From Nocardia goodfellowii (GTDB lineage: Bacteria; Actinomycetota; Actinomycetes; Mycobacteriales; Mycobacteriaceae): a stretch of DNA of 64,000 nt. The DNA lies in contig NZ_JAGGMR010000001.1 in the NCBI RefSeq assembly GCF_017875645.1, positions 5,518,001-5,582,000 on the forward strand. Reading direction: 5' to 3'. A program made the translations under genes and the position numbers. Positions 16,276 to 24,078 of this stretch are shown piece after piece (position 1 is the stretch's first letter; each line of letters opens with the position of its first letter). The notes under the pieces are model-generated. The model was not told the origin of the DNA and ran no database searches. It worked only from the letters and a program-made list of their open reading frames with translations.

Positions 16276-17322
16276 TTATGCTCGGTCTTCGGGTGCCACG
16301 TATTCGAAGGTCGGGCCCGCGGTGGTGTGGCCGTCACCACTGGGCATCGCCATGAGCGCCTGCGCTTGGGACTTCAAGGCGTACATCGCCCCCAGCGCGT
16401 CCCGCATCTGTGCGGGATTGCCGTTGAAGGTGTCTTCCAGCAGATAGAGCAGCAAGCAGTAGGTGTTGTTGAATTGCTCCTGTGCCCGGCGGACCGCACT
16501 GTCCACCGGATAGTCGGCCATGCGGGGGTTGAGGCGCATCGGCAGAACCTTGTCGGGGTCGAAGGTGATCGGCTCGCCCGTCGGCCCGGATCGCGGAGTG
16601 TCACCGGCTTGAAAACGTCGACCTTCCCGCAGTTCCAGGAAACGGTAGTAGTGGGCGACTTGGTCGCGCTCGGGGTGGAAAACGTCCTTCTCGCCGTCCC
16701 ATACCTGGGTCCGCGCCGCACCTTCGCCCTGTTCCACGATCTCCGCCAGCGCGGCCAGCGCCGACTTCAGATCGTGCACCGGAATGACTCGTCCCCCACC
16801 ACTGTTGAAGTGCATTTCATCGAGCTGCCGGTTCGGATCGCCACAGAAGACGACCTGCTCGCCGAGCGTGTCGACAAGGGTGCGCAGGCCGAGTTCGAGG
16901 GCGGCGTAGAACTGCCCGATCGTGTGATATCCCTCGGATTCGGGTAACGCCCGCAGAGCGGCGGGCTGCTCGATGCTCAGAAACAGCTCCAGCGCTTCGG
17001 GACCGAAGGGCGCGAGCTGCACGTGGACGGTTTGATCACCGTGCGGCAGCGGATGCGGATACGCGGGCAGCAACTCGGGCGAGTCGAGCCGGGGCTCCCC
17101 GCCGACCGCGTTCAGCAGATTGGCCGCCAGCGCCAAATGCAGCATCTCCTCCACGAAAACGCTGCTGATGACCTGCGCCACTTCGACATTGCCGCCCGGC
17201 TCCAGTGAGAACAGCGCACACATATAGGGCGGGATAGTCGCATGCTCCAGCTCGATTGCCCACTGCAGATGCCGACGCAGATCCTCCAGTGTGTCGATGG
17301 CCTTGGCGTCACTGATGCCCAT
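16276..17322 (-). CDS. Ferritin-like (VioB/RebD iminophenyl-pyruvate dimer synthase-type) protein
   Basis: A 348-residue protein whose N-terminal third is a ferritin-like four-helix domain: LQWAIELEHATIPPY (about 19-33) and VFVEEMLHLALAANLLNAVGG (split across 56-76) hold the glutamates and histidine expected of a di-iron or haem-type site. This domain was named from violacein and rebeccamycin biosynthesis enzymes that couple indole-pyruvate imines; many actinobacterial relatives are unassigned. The remainder is the family's conserved C-terminal region, ending in a helix near 320. The ATG at 17322 follows GAAGAGGATC. It is a single gene next to the ECF41 operon promoter. Confidence 0.75.
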   Translation of the reverse strand: MGISDAKAIDTLEDLRRHLQWAIELEHATIPPYMCALFSLEPGGNVEVAQVISSVFVEEMLHLALAANLLNAVGGEPRLDSPELLPAYPHPLPHGDQTVHVQLAPFGPEALELFLSIEQPAALRALPESEGYHTIGQFYAALELGLRTLVDTLGEQVVFCGDPNRQLDEMHFNSGGGRVIPVHDLKSALAALAEIVEQGEGAARTQVWDGEKDVFHPERDQVAHYYRFLELREGRRFQAGDTPRSGPTGEPITFDPDKVLPMRLNPRMADYPVDSAVRRAQEQFNNTYCLLLYLLEDTFNGNPAQMRDALGAMYALKSQAQALMAMPSGDGHTTAGPTFEYVAPEDRA

Positions 17323-17506
17323 AATCGATCCTCTTCTCGACAAAGTAGCCAGATGGGTGTCAGCAACTTGGACCGGATATCCACCGCGGTTGTGACAAGG
17401 CCTTCCGCCCGCTGTCATCGAGGTCGTAGAAAAGGCGAGGTCACTGCGGCTGTGCGCGGAATCGGCCGCGGCGCACAGCAGCTGGGCACGCGCTAGGTTC
17501 GAGAGT

Positions 17507-17848
17507 GTGAACAAGTGGATTACGCGCTGGCGAGACAGCGCTCTGGGGCATTTCACGATTTTGGCGGCGTCATTCGTGGGTGTCTTATCGGCGGTAGGGG
17601 CGTTCCAGGCGTGGGAGCGCGAGCAATGGTCGTCCATGGCGCTGCTCAGCGTGGTGGTCGCCATCTGTGTGCCGTTCATGATTCTGTTCGTCGTGCAGGC
17701 GGTGGGTGAAGCCGCGGTACTCGCGGGGATCGTTGTCGTCTACGGCTTGTCGCTGCCATTGCTGCTGTTCCCCGCAGGGCGGCGCTGGAGGGTGCGCTTG
17801 CTTCGCGTTGATCGTTCAGCTGGTCGATGTTCGGCCACCGTTCGGTAG
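17507..17848 (+). CDS. Small three-TM membrane protein of unknown function
   Basis: A 113-residue protein starting GTG or ATG near 17507 (MNKWITRWRD) with hydrophobic segments at about 15-34, 42-62 and 66-90 and a basic C-terminus. The last residues (after about 95) look like non-coding translation running into the PadR relic that follows, so the real C-terminus may have been lost. No family recognised. Confidence 0.5.
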   Translation: MNKWITRWRDSALGHFTILAASFVGVLSAVGAFQAWEREQWSSMALLSVVVAICVPFMILFVVQAVGEAAVLAGIVVVYGLSLPLLLFPAGRRWRVRLLRVDRSAGRCSATVR

Positions 17849-17859
17849 CCAACTGTTGC

Positions 17860-18129
17860 GGGCCGATGCACGGCCACCCGCTTCGCCGTGATGCTCGTCT
17901 GGATCGGGCCGATCTCTGGTCACGGGTCAAACCCGGCTCGCTGTACGGGGCGCTGTTCGCCCGCACTGTCTACGAGATCACCGGTGAAGGACACCGGGAA
18001 CTGCGTGCCCTGCGCGATGAAGCCTTCACCGAGGTCGACATCCGGCCCGATCCCGTCGATCTCGCGCTGGCAGTCAGCGCTGACCTCGATCGCGAACTGG
18101 TACGCGGCTATCTCGATACGTCCCGCTGA
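17860..18129 (+). pseudogene. PadR-family regulator relic with an internal deletion
   Basis: The translation contains GPMHGHPLRR and WSRVKPGSLYGAL, the helix-turn-helix core of PadR regulators, but jumps directly to VYEITGEGHRELRAL, the strand after the wing. About 20-25 residues including the second half of the recognition region and the wing are missing, and the first helix upstream of GPMHG is not readable in this frame. The C-terminal part (RPDPVDLALAVSADLD) is well preserved. A functional DNA-binding domain is unlikely, so this appears to be a decayed gene. Confidence 0.6.
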
Positions 18130-18191
18130 CGCGTCGCGACTGATGGCCGCCGCGATCGCGAAGCACCCGGCGGCATGGGCCGGATCGATAC

Positions 18192-18221
18192 TTGCAATGC
18201 TAACTTAGTTTGTTAAGTTAG
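18192..18221 (+). promoter_or_regulatory. MarR operator overlapping a leaderless promoter
   Basis: CTAACTTA (18200-18207) and TAAGTTAG (18214-18221) form a perfect 8-bp inverted repeat around a 6-base spacer. It ends 4 bp before the MarR GTG start. A TTGCAA at 18192-18197 and an AT-rich element inside the right arm are spaced like a promoter whose first base would be at or next to that GTG, and no Shine-Dalgarno is present. The site probably serves for autoregulation. Confidence 0.65.
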
Positions 18222-18225
18222 TGGC

Positions 18226-18645
18226 GTGGAGCGGAACCTGAGTATCGATCTGCACGTTTTGACGGCCCGGCTGGATCGGGCAGCCGATCGGCTGCTGCGG
18301 GCCGGACATGGGATCTCCTATCGTCGGTTCCTGGCGCTGAGCTTGGTGGGAGAGTTCGGGATGACGACGCAGCGGGCGCTGGCCGAGGCGCTCGGCGTGA
18401 CCGAGCCATCGGTGAGCCGGATGGCGACAACGCTTGCCGCAGAGGGCTTTCTGGAGGTCGGGCCCGATCCGGCCGGCGGGAATCGGCGTCAACTCGGTCT
18501 TACCGATACCGGCCGGCGGCTGGTGGCATCGGCGCAGACCGAACTCGAGGACCGGTTGGCCATGCTCGTCTCCGACAGCGAGGTCCCCTACGCCGAATAC
18601 AGCGAGTACACCGCGCGCTTGCTGGCAGCACTGGACAACCCGTAA
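18226..18645 (+). CDS. MarR-family transcriptional regulator
   Basis: A 139-residue MarR regulator: dimerisation helices at both ends, a winged helix at about 40-100 with QRALAEALGVTEPSVSRMA as the helix-turn-helix and DPAGGNRRQLGLTDTG as the wing. The wing lacks the usual D-R-R arginine pair in canonical form (GGNRRQ instead). It starts at GTG without a ribosome binding site, directly after its operator. The alpha/beta hydrolase gene begins 12 bp after its stop, so the pair is one transcription unit and the hydrolase is the likely regulated enzyme. Confidence 0.85.
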   Translation: MERNLSIDLHVLTARLDRAADRLLRAGHGISYRRFLALSLVGEFGMTTQRALAEALGVTEPSVSRMATTLAAEGFLEVGPDPAGGNRRQLGLTDTGRRLVASAQTELEDRLAMLVSDSEVPYAEYSEYTARLLAALDNP

Positions 18646-18657
18646 CCGGAGAAGATC

Positions 18658-19500
18658 ATGAACAGCACGACACAGCCGTCCGAGCACTCCGTGGCCTCGG
18701 TCGACGGCACCCGAATCTGCTACCGCACCAAGGGATCCGGGCCTGGCCTCATCGTGGTCGGCGGAGCTCTGCGCACGGCCGACGACTATCTGCCGCTTGC
18801 CACCGCGCTGGCGGACCACCTCACCGTCCACCTGGTCGATCGGCGCGGTCGCGGAGCCAGCGGCCCACAGGGGCCGGGCTACGGGCTGCATACCGAGGTA
18901 GCGGACCTGCGCGCGGTGCAGGCCGCGACCGGGGCGTCGCTTGTGTTCGGACACAGCTACGGCGGCCTCGTTGCCCTCGAAACCGCCCGTACGCCAGGGG
19001 TTTTCAGCCATGTCATGGTTTACGAGCCCGGCGTCGCGGTCCGCCCGTTCCCCACCGAGTGGATGGAGCCGTATCGCCGCCGCTTGGCCGCCGACGATCC
19101 GTACGGCGCATTCGCGCACTTCGTACGCGGCGCGGGCGGGGCACCGGCCATAGTGGCGAAGCTGCCCCACTGGTATCTGCGGGGCGCGCTGCGAGTCGGC
19201 TTCCGGGGAGCCGAGTGGCAGCGGATGCGACCTCTCCTGGCGGCCAATTTGGCCGAACACGAACAAGTCGCCGCCCAATACGGTCGTCTCGCCGAGTTCG
19301 CCGACGTTACGGCACCGGCACAGATACTCATCGGCAGCCGCACCAAGACTGGTCGCACCGATTTCGCGCTCCTCGGTTCCACTCTGCCGCACGCAACCCT
19401 CGAAACCCTGCCCGGCCTCGACCATTTCGGCCCCGAGGGCAAGACCGCACCGCGTGTCGCCGGCCAGATGCTGGAGTTTCTGAACACAACGCGCGGCTGA
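18658..19500 (+). CDS. Alpha/beta-fold hydrolase
   Basis: A 280-residue alpha/beta hydrolase. The nucleophile elbow GHSYGG is near residue 99, the DRRGRGAS oxyanion region near 62, an acid candidate lies in the QILIGSRTKTGRTD region and the catalytic histidine in GLDHFGPEGK near 261. It lacks a signal peptide, so it should be cytoplasmic. It shares an operon with the MarR regulator at 18226, which probably senses its substrate. Family members are esterases, lactonases or peroxidase-like enzymes; specificity is not evident. Confidence 0.8.
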   Translation: MNSTTQPSEHSVASVDGTRICYRTKGSGPGLIVVGGALRTADDYLPLATALADHLTVHLVDRRGRGASGPQGPGYGLHTEVADLRAVQAATGASLVFGHSYGGLVALETARTPGVFSHVMVYEPGVAVRPFPTEWMEPYRRRLAADDPYGAFAHFVRGAGGAPAIVAKLPHWYLRGALRVGFRGAEWQRMRPLLAANLAEHEQVAAQYGRLAEFADVTAPAQILIGSRTKTGRTDFALLGSTLPHATLETLPGLDHFGPEGKTAPRVAGQMLEFLNTTRG

Positions 19501-19630
19501 CGCCGGAGCTGATGGATGAGCAGGACGCCGTCGCAAGGAGCAGCGACGGGACGGTCGTCTTCGGAAACGGTTCGGAATCTCTCGTCGACTTAGGACCGTG
19601 ACTGTCCTATTTCCCCGACATACTCGAACC

Positions 19631-20143
19631 ATGAGCGAAACCGAATCGACCGCGGGCCAGCCGGATCTGGCCGACATCACCGACTACAACGATCCGAACG
19701 CGCCGTGGAACCAGGCGTGGGACCAAGAGGGCGGCATCGCCAGCTGGAACGACGATGTGATCAAGGAGTTCCGGGAGAACTCGGGCAAGCTGAGCGGCGC
19801 CTACGCCGGCGCGGATCTCATCCTGCTCACCACCACGGGAGCCAAGAGCGGCAAGCGGCACACCACTCCCCTCGGGCCGCTGTACCGGGACAACGCCATG
19901 TACGTGAGCTCGTTCATCGAGGACAAATACCCCGCCTGGTGGTACAACATCAAGGCGAACCCACAGGTCACCATCGAATACCGGGGCAAGACCTATCAGG
20001 CGACCGGTAAAGCGCTCGAAGGCGCGGAATACGACGAGTTCGCGGCTTGGGTACTGGCCAACAACCCGCTGCTGGCGGACTTCCAATCCAAGATCGACCG
20101 GCCGATTCCGTTGGCTGTGCTGACTCTCGAGGGCGAAGGCTGA
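19631..20143 (+). CDS. Ddn-like F420H2-dependent nitroreductase/quinone reductase family protein
   Basis: A 170-residue protein of the deazaflavin-dependent nitroreductase family: the split-barrel core includes LILLTTTGAKSGKRHTTPLG, YPAWWYNIKANP and a C-terminal IPLAVLTL strand. These reductases use reduced F420, a cofactor common in Nocardia and Mycobacterium, to reduce quinones and nitro compounds. The ATG at 19631 (MSETES) is preferred over a GTG at 19598, because the extension is unlike the family; neither has a clear ribosome binding site. It is a single gene. Confidence 0.8.
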   Translation: MSETESTAGQPDLADITDYNDPNAPWNQAWDQEGGIASWNDDVIKEFRENSGKLSGAYAGADLILLTTTGAKSGKRHTTPLGPLYRDNAMYVSSFIEDKYPAWWYNIKANPQVTIEYRGKTYQATGKALEGAEYDEFAAWVLANNPLLADFQSKIDRPIPLAVLTLEGEG

Positions 20144-20401
20144 GCGCTCTCAGCAGCTTGCCCGCGCCACGATGGCGCACACCGGGCAGCGTGGAAACAC
20201 CACGGAGGCGGGCGCACTAACACGAAATCTGCAGATGCGGGGGGCTACGGGTGACCGGCGCGTCCAACGTCGGGTAACCGGCACGCGGGTTGCGTAGCGT
20301 TGGATGCGCCGAAGCACGCGGCAAGCCCGTCGCGCGCCCCCACCAACACCGTGGTCGAATCGCCCTATACGCGCTTCAGTGGGAGACAGAGACCCGTCTC
20401 A

Positions 20402-21094
20402 TCAACCAAGTGGCGGTTTGAAGCGCGGGTCTTCCTCGATGGCTGCTCGAAAGCGCGGATGGGCCTGCGCGAAAATGAAACGGACATCGTAGATAGGACG
20501 GAATACAACCGATTCGGATCTTTTCTTGGCAATCCACACCGCCGCTAACAGCCCGATCGGGAGCGAACCCGGAAACAGCGCAGCCGAAATCGGAATGATC
20601 AGAGGCTCGAACTTCACCGCCGCAACAATCACGAACGCCACGAGATTGGCAGCCATAACTGCGTACAAGAATTGCGCGATACGGTGACCCAGCCGGACGG
20701 CACGTACGCAGCGGTCACATACCGGCCATTCCCCTACGACAACGGTCGAGACTATTTTCTGGAGGAACTCTGGCTGGCGTAGCATGGTTTCGGCCGAGAG
20801 TTCAGGCATAGCCGAGGCAGATCGGCGACGGGTATGCGAGTCAAAGAAGGGAACCCGTATCGGACGACGCGAAATCTCCGGCCGTCCATGCCTGCTACAC
20901 AGCGGCGGTAGCGGCTGGTCGATCTCGAGTTCGAGCGCGGGCGCCATGGCTCGCACTCGATTCAACCACCCAGGCGCAGTATGCGCGGGGATTCCGGATG
21001 ACCGTCGCAACTTGATTACCACATCGGTCGCGTTCGTCTCTGGCCGCTGATAGGTCATGGGCGGGCCGAGGCTTCGGTCATCTTCTTCTGTCAC
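20402..21094 (-). CDS. Two-TM membrane protein, last gene of a type VII secretion substrate operon
   Basis: A 230-residue protein: a soluble N-terminal half with LCSRHGRPE and, later, PVCDRCVRAV, which together offer three or four cysteine/histidine ligands for a small zinc site; two hydrophobic segments (about 146-168 and 172-192, IIPISAALFPGSLPIGLL); and a basic C-terminus. No family recognised. The start overlaps the previous gene's stop by four bases (ATGA), so it is translationally coupled to the ESX-type genes before it and may serve as their membrane docking, chaperone or immunity partner. Base composition is lower in GC than the flanks. Confidence 0.7.
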   Translation of the reverse strand: MTEEDDRSLGPPMTYQRPETNATDVVIKLRRSSGIPAHTAPGWLNRVRAMAPALELEIDQPLPPLCSRHGRPEISRRPIRVPFFDSHTRRRSASAMPELSAETMLRQPEFLQKIVSTVVVGEWPVCDRCVRAVRLGHRIAQFLYAVMAANLVAFVIVAAVKFEPLIIPISAALFPGSLPIGLLAAVWIAKKRSESVVFRPIYDVRFIFAQAHPRFRAAIEEDPRFKPPLG

Positions 21095-21633
21095 AGTAGC
21101 CAGCCCTTCCGGTTGCGCTCCTGGAAGTAAACGTCGTCTTCGTCCGGGTCGTCATCCGGACCGACTATTCTGTCGCGGTTCGGCTTCCGCGTTCCCGGCA
21201 AAGTTTGAGAATCTCGCGCAAGATCTGGTGGACCGAATCCGACCGGGTTAGGCGACTCGTCCCGGCGAAGACTTCCACTTTGCGGTATATTATTCGCGTC
21301 TTGTTCCGACTGTTGGGGCCCGTCCGCAGTCTGATTCCGATACCGCTCCAGGACCGCATTGCCTTGATCTACAAGGCGCTGCATCTCTTCTGGCGTCAGC
21401 GATTTCAGTTCTGCTATGGCGGGCGCAACCACTGTCTCGGCGAGACGGACGAACCCCTCGTTGTGCACTAGGTCTCGAATACTGCCTTGGCCACTGGAAA
21501 TTTCCCGCAGCTGATCCCGAAGATTACTGTCGAGAGTGCGGTCAGCAATGACATCGAGAGCATTCGCAATATGGCGTGACATGCCGATATCGCCGTCAAC
21601 AGTGTCAAGCATCGGCTCGTTATCTGGGACCAT
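21091..21633 (-). CDS. Hydrophilic protein of a type VII secretion substrate operon
   Basis: A 180-residue soluble protein. The first 105 residues are predicted helical (ALDVIADRTLDSNLRDQL, SLTPEEMQRLVDQGNAVLER); the remainder is Pro-, Asp- and Gln-rich and ends in an acidic DDDPDEDD patch and a KGWLL terminus. No family recognised. It lies 2 bp after the WXG protein gene and overlaps the next gene by 4 bp, so the four genes form one tight unit. Its low complexity tail and position suit an effector, adaptor or specific chaperone, but nothing proves this. Confidence 0.7.
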   Translation of the reverse strand: MVPDNEPMLDTVDGDIGMSRHIANALDVIADRTLDSNLRDQLREISSGQGSIRDLVHNEGFVRLAETVVAPAIAELKSLTPEEMQRLVDQGNAVLERYRNQTADGPQQSEQDANNIPQSGSLRRDESPNPVGFGPPDLARDSQTLPGTRKPNRDRIVGPDDDPDEDDVYFQERNRKGWLL

Positions 21634-21635
21634 GA

Positions 21636-22328
21636 TTACACCACACTGTGGTTGTAGGACTTCCCGAGGGTAGGAAGCTCCGTGTACTTGTCCTCACCCT
21701 GAGATGCGGCGAGTCCGGTAATGATCAGTCCCATTACCCCTTCGGCGATGACAAGACTTTCACCGATTATTTTCAGCGCCGCCGCGACCTTGGCGATCAT
21801 TGACGCCGTAATAGCAGCACTGACCGCCGATGCCGCCGCTCCAACTCCAGTACCATACGCAGCGATTGTCGCGATCAAAATTATCGCGAGATCAACGATC
21901 ATTTGAACTATGTTATTCATGGCCTGAATCATCAGGTACGATGCTTCAGCAAAAGTGTTTATCTCCTCGGCAACTTTACCCAGGGCAGCAGCCTGATTTT
22001 CCAGGGCCGTACACAAGCTGTCGAAATACTCGATGGCACTAGTAGCAGCTTTACCTTGCCAGGAAGAGTTGAAATGGGCAGCAGAGGCCTTTACTGCCGC
22101 ACTATAGGCAATGTTGTACTCGGCCAAGTTCCGGACCGCATCAACAGACTTGCGAAGCCCCTCCCAATCTCCACCGAAATTGCTGGTTATCGATTCAACT
22201 GCGTTCCAGCCCGTAACAAGATCGATTATCTGATTGACCACCCCGGTGATGCTCAGCAAGTCACCACCCAGGATAAACTGGGCAACATTCGAGCCGGGGA
22301 ACCAATCCACATTATCCGGCACAGTCAC
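21636..22328 (-). CDS. WXG100-like type VII secretion protein with hydrophobic C-terminal region
   Basis: A 230-residue helical protein starting at GTG. Two W-x-G turns, DWEG (W55) and SWQG (W90), the latter followed by the KAATSAIEYFDSL helix, place it in the WXG100/PPE-like helical hairpin class exported by ESX systems. Residues about 135-205 are strongly hydrophobic (IVDLAIILIATIAAYGTG and an alanine-rich stretch), as seen in the linker regions of long WXG proteins and toxins. The C-terminal 20 residues are polar. It begins 19 bp after the EspC-like gene, its likely secretion partner. No ESX core genes lie in the window, so export would rely on a system elsewhere. Confidence 0.75.
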   Translation of the reverse strand: MTVPDNVDWFPGSNVAQFILGGDLLSITGVVNQIIDLVTGWNAVESITSNFGGDWEGLRKSVDAVRNLAEYNIAYSAAVKASAAHFNSSWQGKAATSAIEYFDSLCTALENQAAALGKVAEEINTFAEASYLMIQAMNNIVQMIVDLAIILIATIAAYGTGVGAAASAVSAAITASMIAKVAAALKIIGESLVIAEGVMGLIITGLAASQGEDKYTELPTLGKSYNHSVV

Positions 22329-22347
22329 TTTTCAATCGGAGCTCCGG

Positions 22348-22668
22348 TCACTCGCCTTCCCCCTTGACATATAGCGCGTCCTGATTGGCCGCATTCTTCG
22401 CGTCGGTTGTCCGATACATCTGCGCCGCTTTCCGCAATTCCTGCTCCGACAAAGTGGTGATCACGCCCAAACGCTCGTAGTTATACGCAAGCCTGGAACA
22501 ATTTTCGTTCAGTGTTTGGATAATATCCTTCAGGATTGCGCCAGCATTGTCTTCCAGATTCATCCATTCCTTGGCATAGGTAACAGCTTTGGGGTTTTCC
22601 TCGGCAATTTTTCGTAATGCCGTAGCCGCTTTCTCCAGATCATCTGGAGCAACTTTGAATTCAGTCAT
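22348..22668 (-). CDS. EspC-like type VII secretion target protein
   Basis: A 106-residue all-helical protein: MTEFKVAPDDLEKAATALRK forms the first helix, and the second helix ends in the type VII export signal YxxxD (Tyr85 to Asp89, YRTTD). The opening and size match the ESX-1 secretion-associated EspC/DUF2580 family of actinobacterial substrates. The ATG at 22668 follows AAGGAAGAGT, fixing the start. It is the first gene of the four-gene operon, a typical position for the small partner that forms a secreted heterodimer with the WXG protein. Confidence 0.8.
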   Translation of the reverse strand: MTEFKVAPDDLEKAATALRKIAEENPKAVTYAKEWMNLEDNAGAILKDIIQTLNENCSRLAYNYERLGVITTLSEQELRKAAQMYRTTDAKNAANQDALYVKGEGE

Positions 22669-22940
22669 ACTCTTCCTTTTTGTAAACTGCCACGATGCGA
22701 GCGGATGCATAGACCGGCACAGTCCATCCCCCTGACTCATGACATTCCGATAGGCCGCTAGGCGCTCGCATCATGCGAAATCCCCTCCCCACCGCATCAT
22801 CATGCCATGTCTTCGAGTCGAGAGTGGTGTGCCAGATCGGTTATGCGCGACCATCTCTGGCGTGCTCGGCCGGTCTGCCGACGCCGTGATCGACGGGACC
22901 GTGCGGGTTGCGGCGCAAGCCCGCTCGTTGGGGAATGCGT

Positions 22941-22971
22941 CAACGCGGCACCGGTGACCGGTGCCGCGTTG
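22941..22971 (-). terminator. Perfect 14-bp hairpin after the frameshifted membrane gene
   Basis: CAACGCGGCACCGG and CCGGTGCCGCGTTG flank a three-base loop, 17 bp beyond the leftward stop at 22989. There is no U-run, but strong hairpins without one are common terminators in actinobacteria. It would insulate the T7SS operon, whose first start codon is at 22668, from read-through. Confidence 0.6.
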
Positions 22972-22988
22972 GGGGTGGGTGTTCGAGG

Positions 22989-23386
22989 TCAGGAGGCCTT
23001 GCGTATTCCGAAGTATTGCAGGGCGGCGAACCCTCCGACCGTGACTGCTTGCAGGACGGTCCAGATGGAGCCGACGAGGTTGAGGTCGAGTGCTCCGGTG
23101 CACAGGACGATCAGGCTGACCGCGACCCAGGTGGTGTTGAGGGTGGCGACGCCGCGGGCGGCGGGGATGTTGGGGGTGGCAGGGTGTGCGATGACGACGA
23201 CGGTGATGCCGTAGAGGGTTAGGAAGATGCCGATCGGGATGCCGATGGCGCGATCCAGACCGAGCAGGGACTCGAGGGCCCCGACAGGGCGAGGTAGGCG
23301 AGGCCGTTGACGCCGGTGACGACTGCGTCCAGGCGAAGTGAGAGCCGCAGAAGCTTGGGGCCGGGGGTCATCAGAGTGGTGAGCAT
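22989..23386 (-). pseudogene. Four-TM integral membrane protein gene with a one-base frameshift
   Basis: Read leftward from ATG at 23386, the frame gives KLLRLSLRLDAVVTGVNGLA and then derails near 23275-23285 at a run of GGGGCCC. Restoring one base continues as ALESLLGLDRAIGIPIGIFL, then two more membrane segments and a stop at 22989. The span is 398 bases, one short of a multiple of three. Four membrane segments, about 132 residues, no named family. It follows the NTF2-like gene on the same strand by 77 bp, so the two form a unit. Either a real inactivating deletion or a sequence error explains the frameshift. Confidence 0.65.
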
Positions 23387-23463
23387 GGTGGGGCGGCGGC
23401 GGTGCTGGTCATGGTGGGGCTCTTTCTTGAAAAGGCAATGAAGGGAATGTTTTTCGCGGGGTG

Positions 23464-23817
23464 TCAGGCGGCGGGGACCTTGTCGAGGAAGCCGTAGACC
23501 TTGGCGATCTTTCCGTCGGTGACGACGGCGACGTCGAAGCCGACGACGATCGCGGGTCCGTCGGCGGGGCCGAGGTCCCAGGTGAAGCGGACCTGGTCGT
23601 GGTGGGCGTCGACCGGTCCGGCCAGGCGGAAGGTCCAGCCCGGGAACTGGGCTTGCACACCGGCGATGACGCTTTCGAGTCCGTCGTGGCCGGTGACGTC
23701 GACCATGGGATCGGTGTAGGTGGCGTCGGCGGTGAATACCCGGGCGATGGCGGCTTCGCGGGCGGCGGCGTCGGTGGTGTTCCAGGCTTCCAGGTACTGG
23801 GCGACGAGCTCGTTCAT
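23464..23817 (-). CDS. NTF2-like/SnoaL-type protein
   Basis: A 117-residue NTF2-fold protein: helical N-terminus (LVAQYLEAWNTTDAAAREAA), FTADATYTDPMVDVTGHDGL and a curved sheet ending GKIAKVYGFLDKVPAA. This fold forms an enzyme or ligand-binding cone; family members with unknown ligands are common in actinobacteria. The ATG at 23817 follows GGAGGACACC at ideal spacing. It is the first gene in a unit with the frameshifted membrane gene. An inverted repeat 26 bp upstream is probably its operator. Confidence 0.8.
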   Translation of the reverse strand: MNELVAQYLEAWNTTDAAAREAAIARVFTADATYTDPMVDVTGHDGLESVIAGVQAQFPGWTFRLAGPVDAHHDQVRFTWDLGPADGPAIVVGFDVAVVTDGKIAKVYGFLDKVPAA

Positions 23818-23842
23818 GGTGTCCTCCAAGGGCTTTGAGCTG

Positions 23843-23876
23843 GTAGTTCTCGGTTGGTGTTGCTGATGAGAACTAC
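23843..23876. promoter_or_regulatory. Inverted repeat upstream of the NTF2-like gene
   Basis: GTAGTTCTC (23843-23851) and GAGAACTAC (23868-23876) are perfect 9-base arms separated by 16 bases. Its position just upstream of the leftward start at 23817 suggests an operator for a dimeric regulator not identified here. Confidence 0.5.
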
Positions 23877-24078
23877 GTTATGGCTCGGGGAGGGTGCACC
23901 GAATCAGTCGCCTATAAGTACTTTTCCGACGTCGCTACCTATGCACCACCAGGCAAGTGATGGTTCCGGGGTGTGGTGCGCTGTAGTACATCCAAGGCAT
24001 CGTCAGGATAGGGGTAATGCCGGTGTGGGATGGGGACTATCTACTCGATGGGTAGGTAGGCGGTAGTGAGGGAGAACT

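Noticed and set aside
18205..19680. Long leftward open frame opposite the MarR and hydrolase genes
   Set aside because: It is antisense to two well-supported genes, rich in Arg, Gly and Gln, has no recognisable domain and no ribosome binding site. It reflects high GC at third codon positions.
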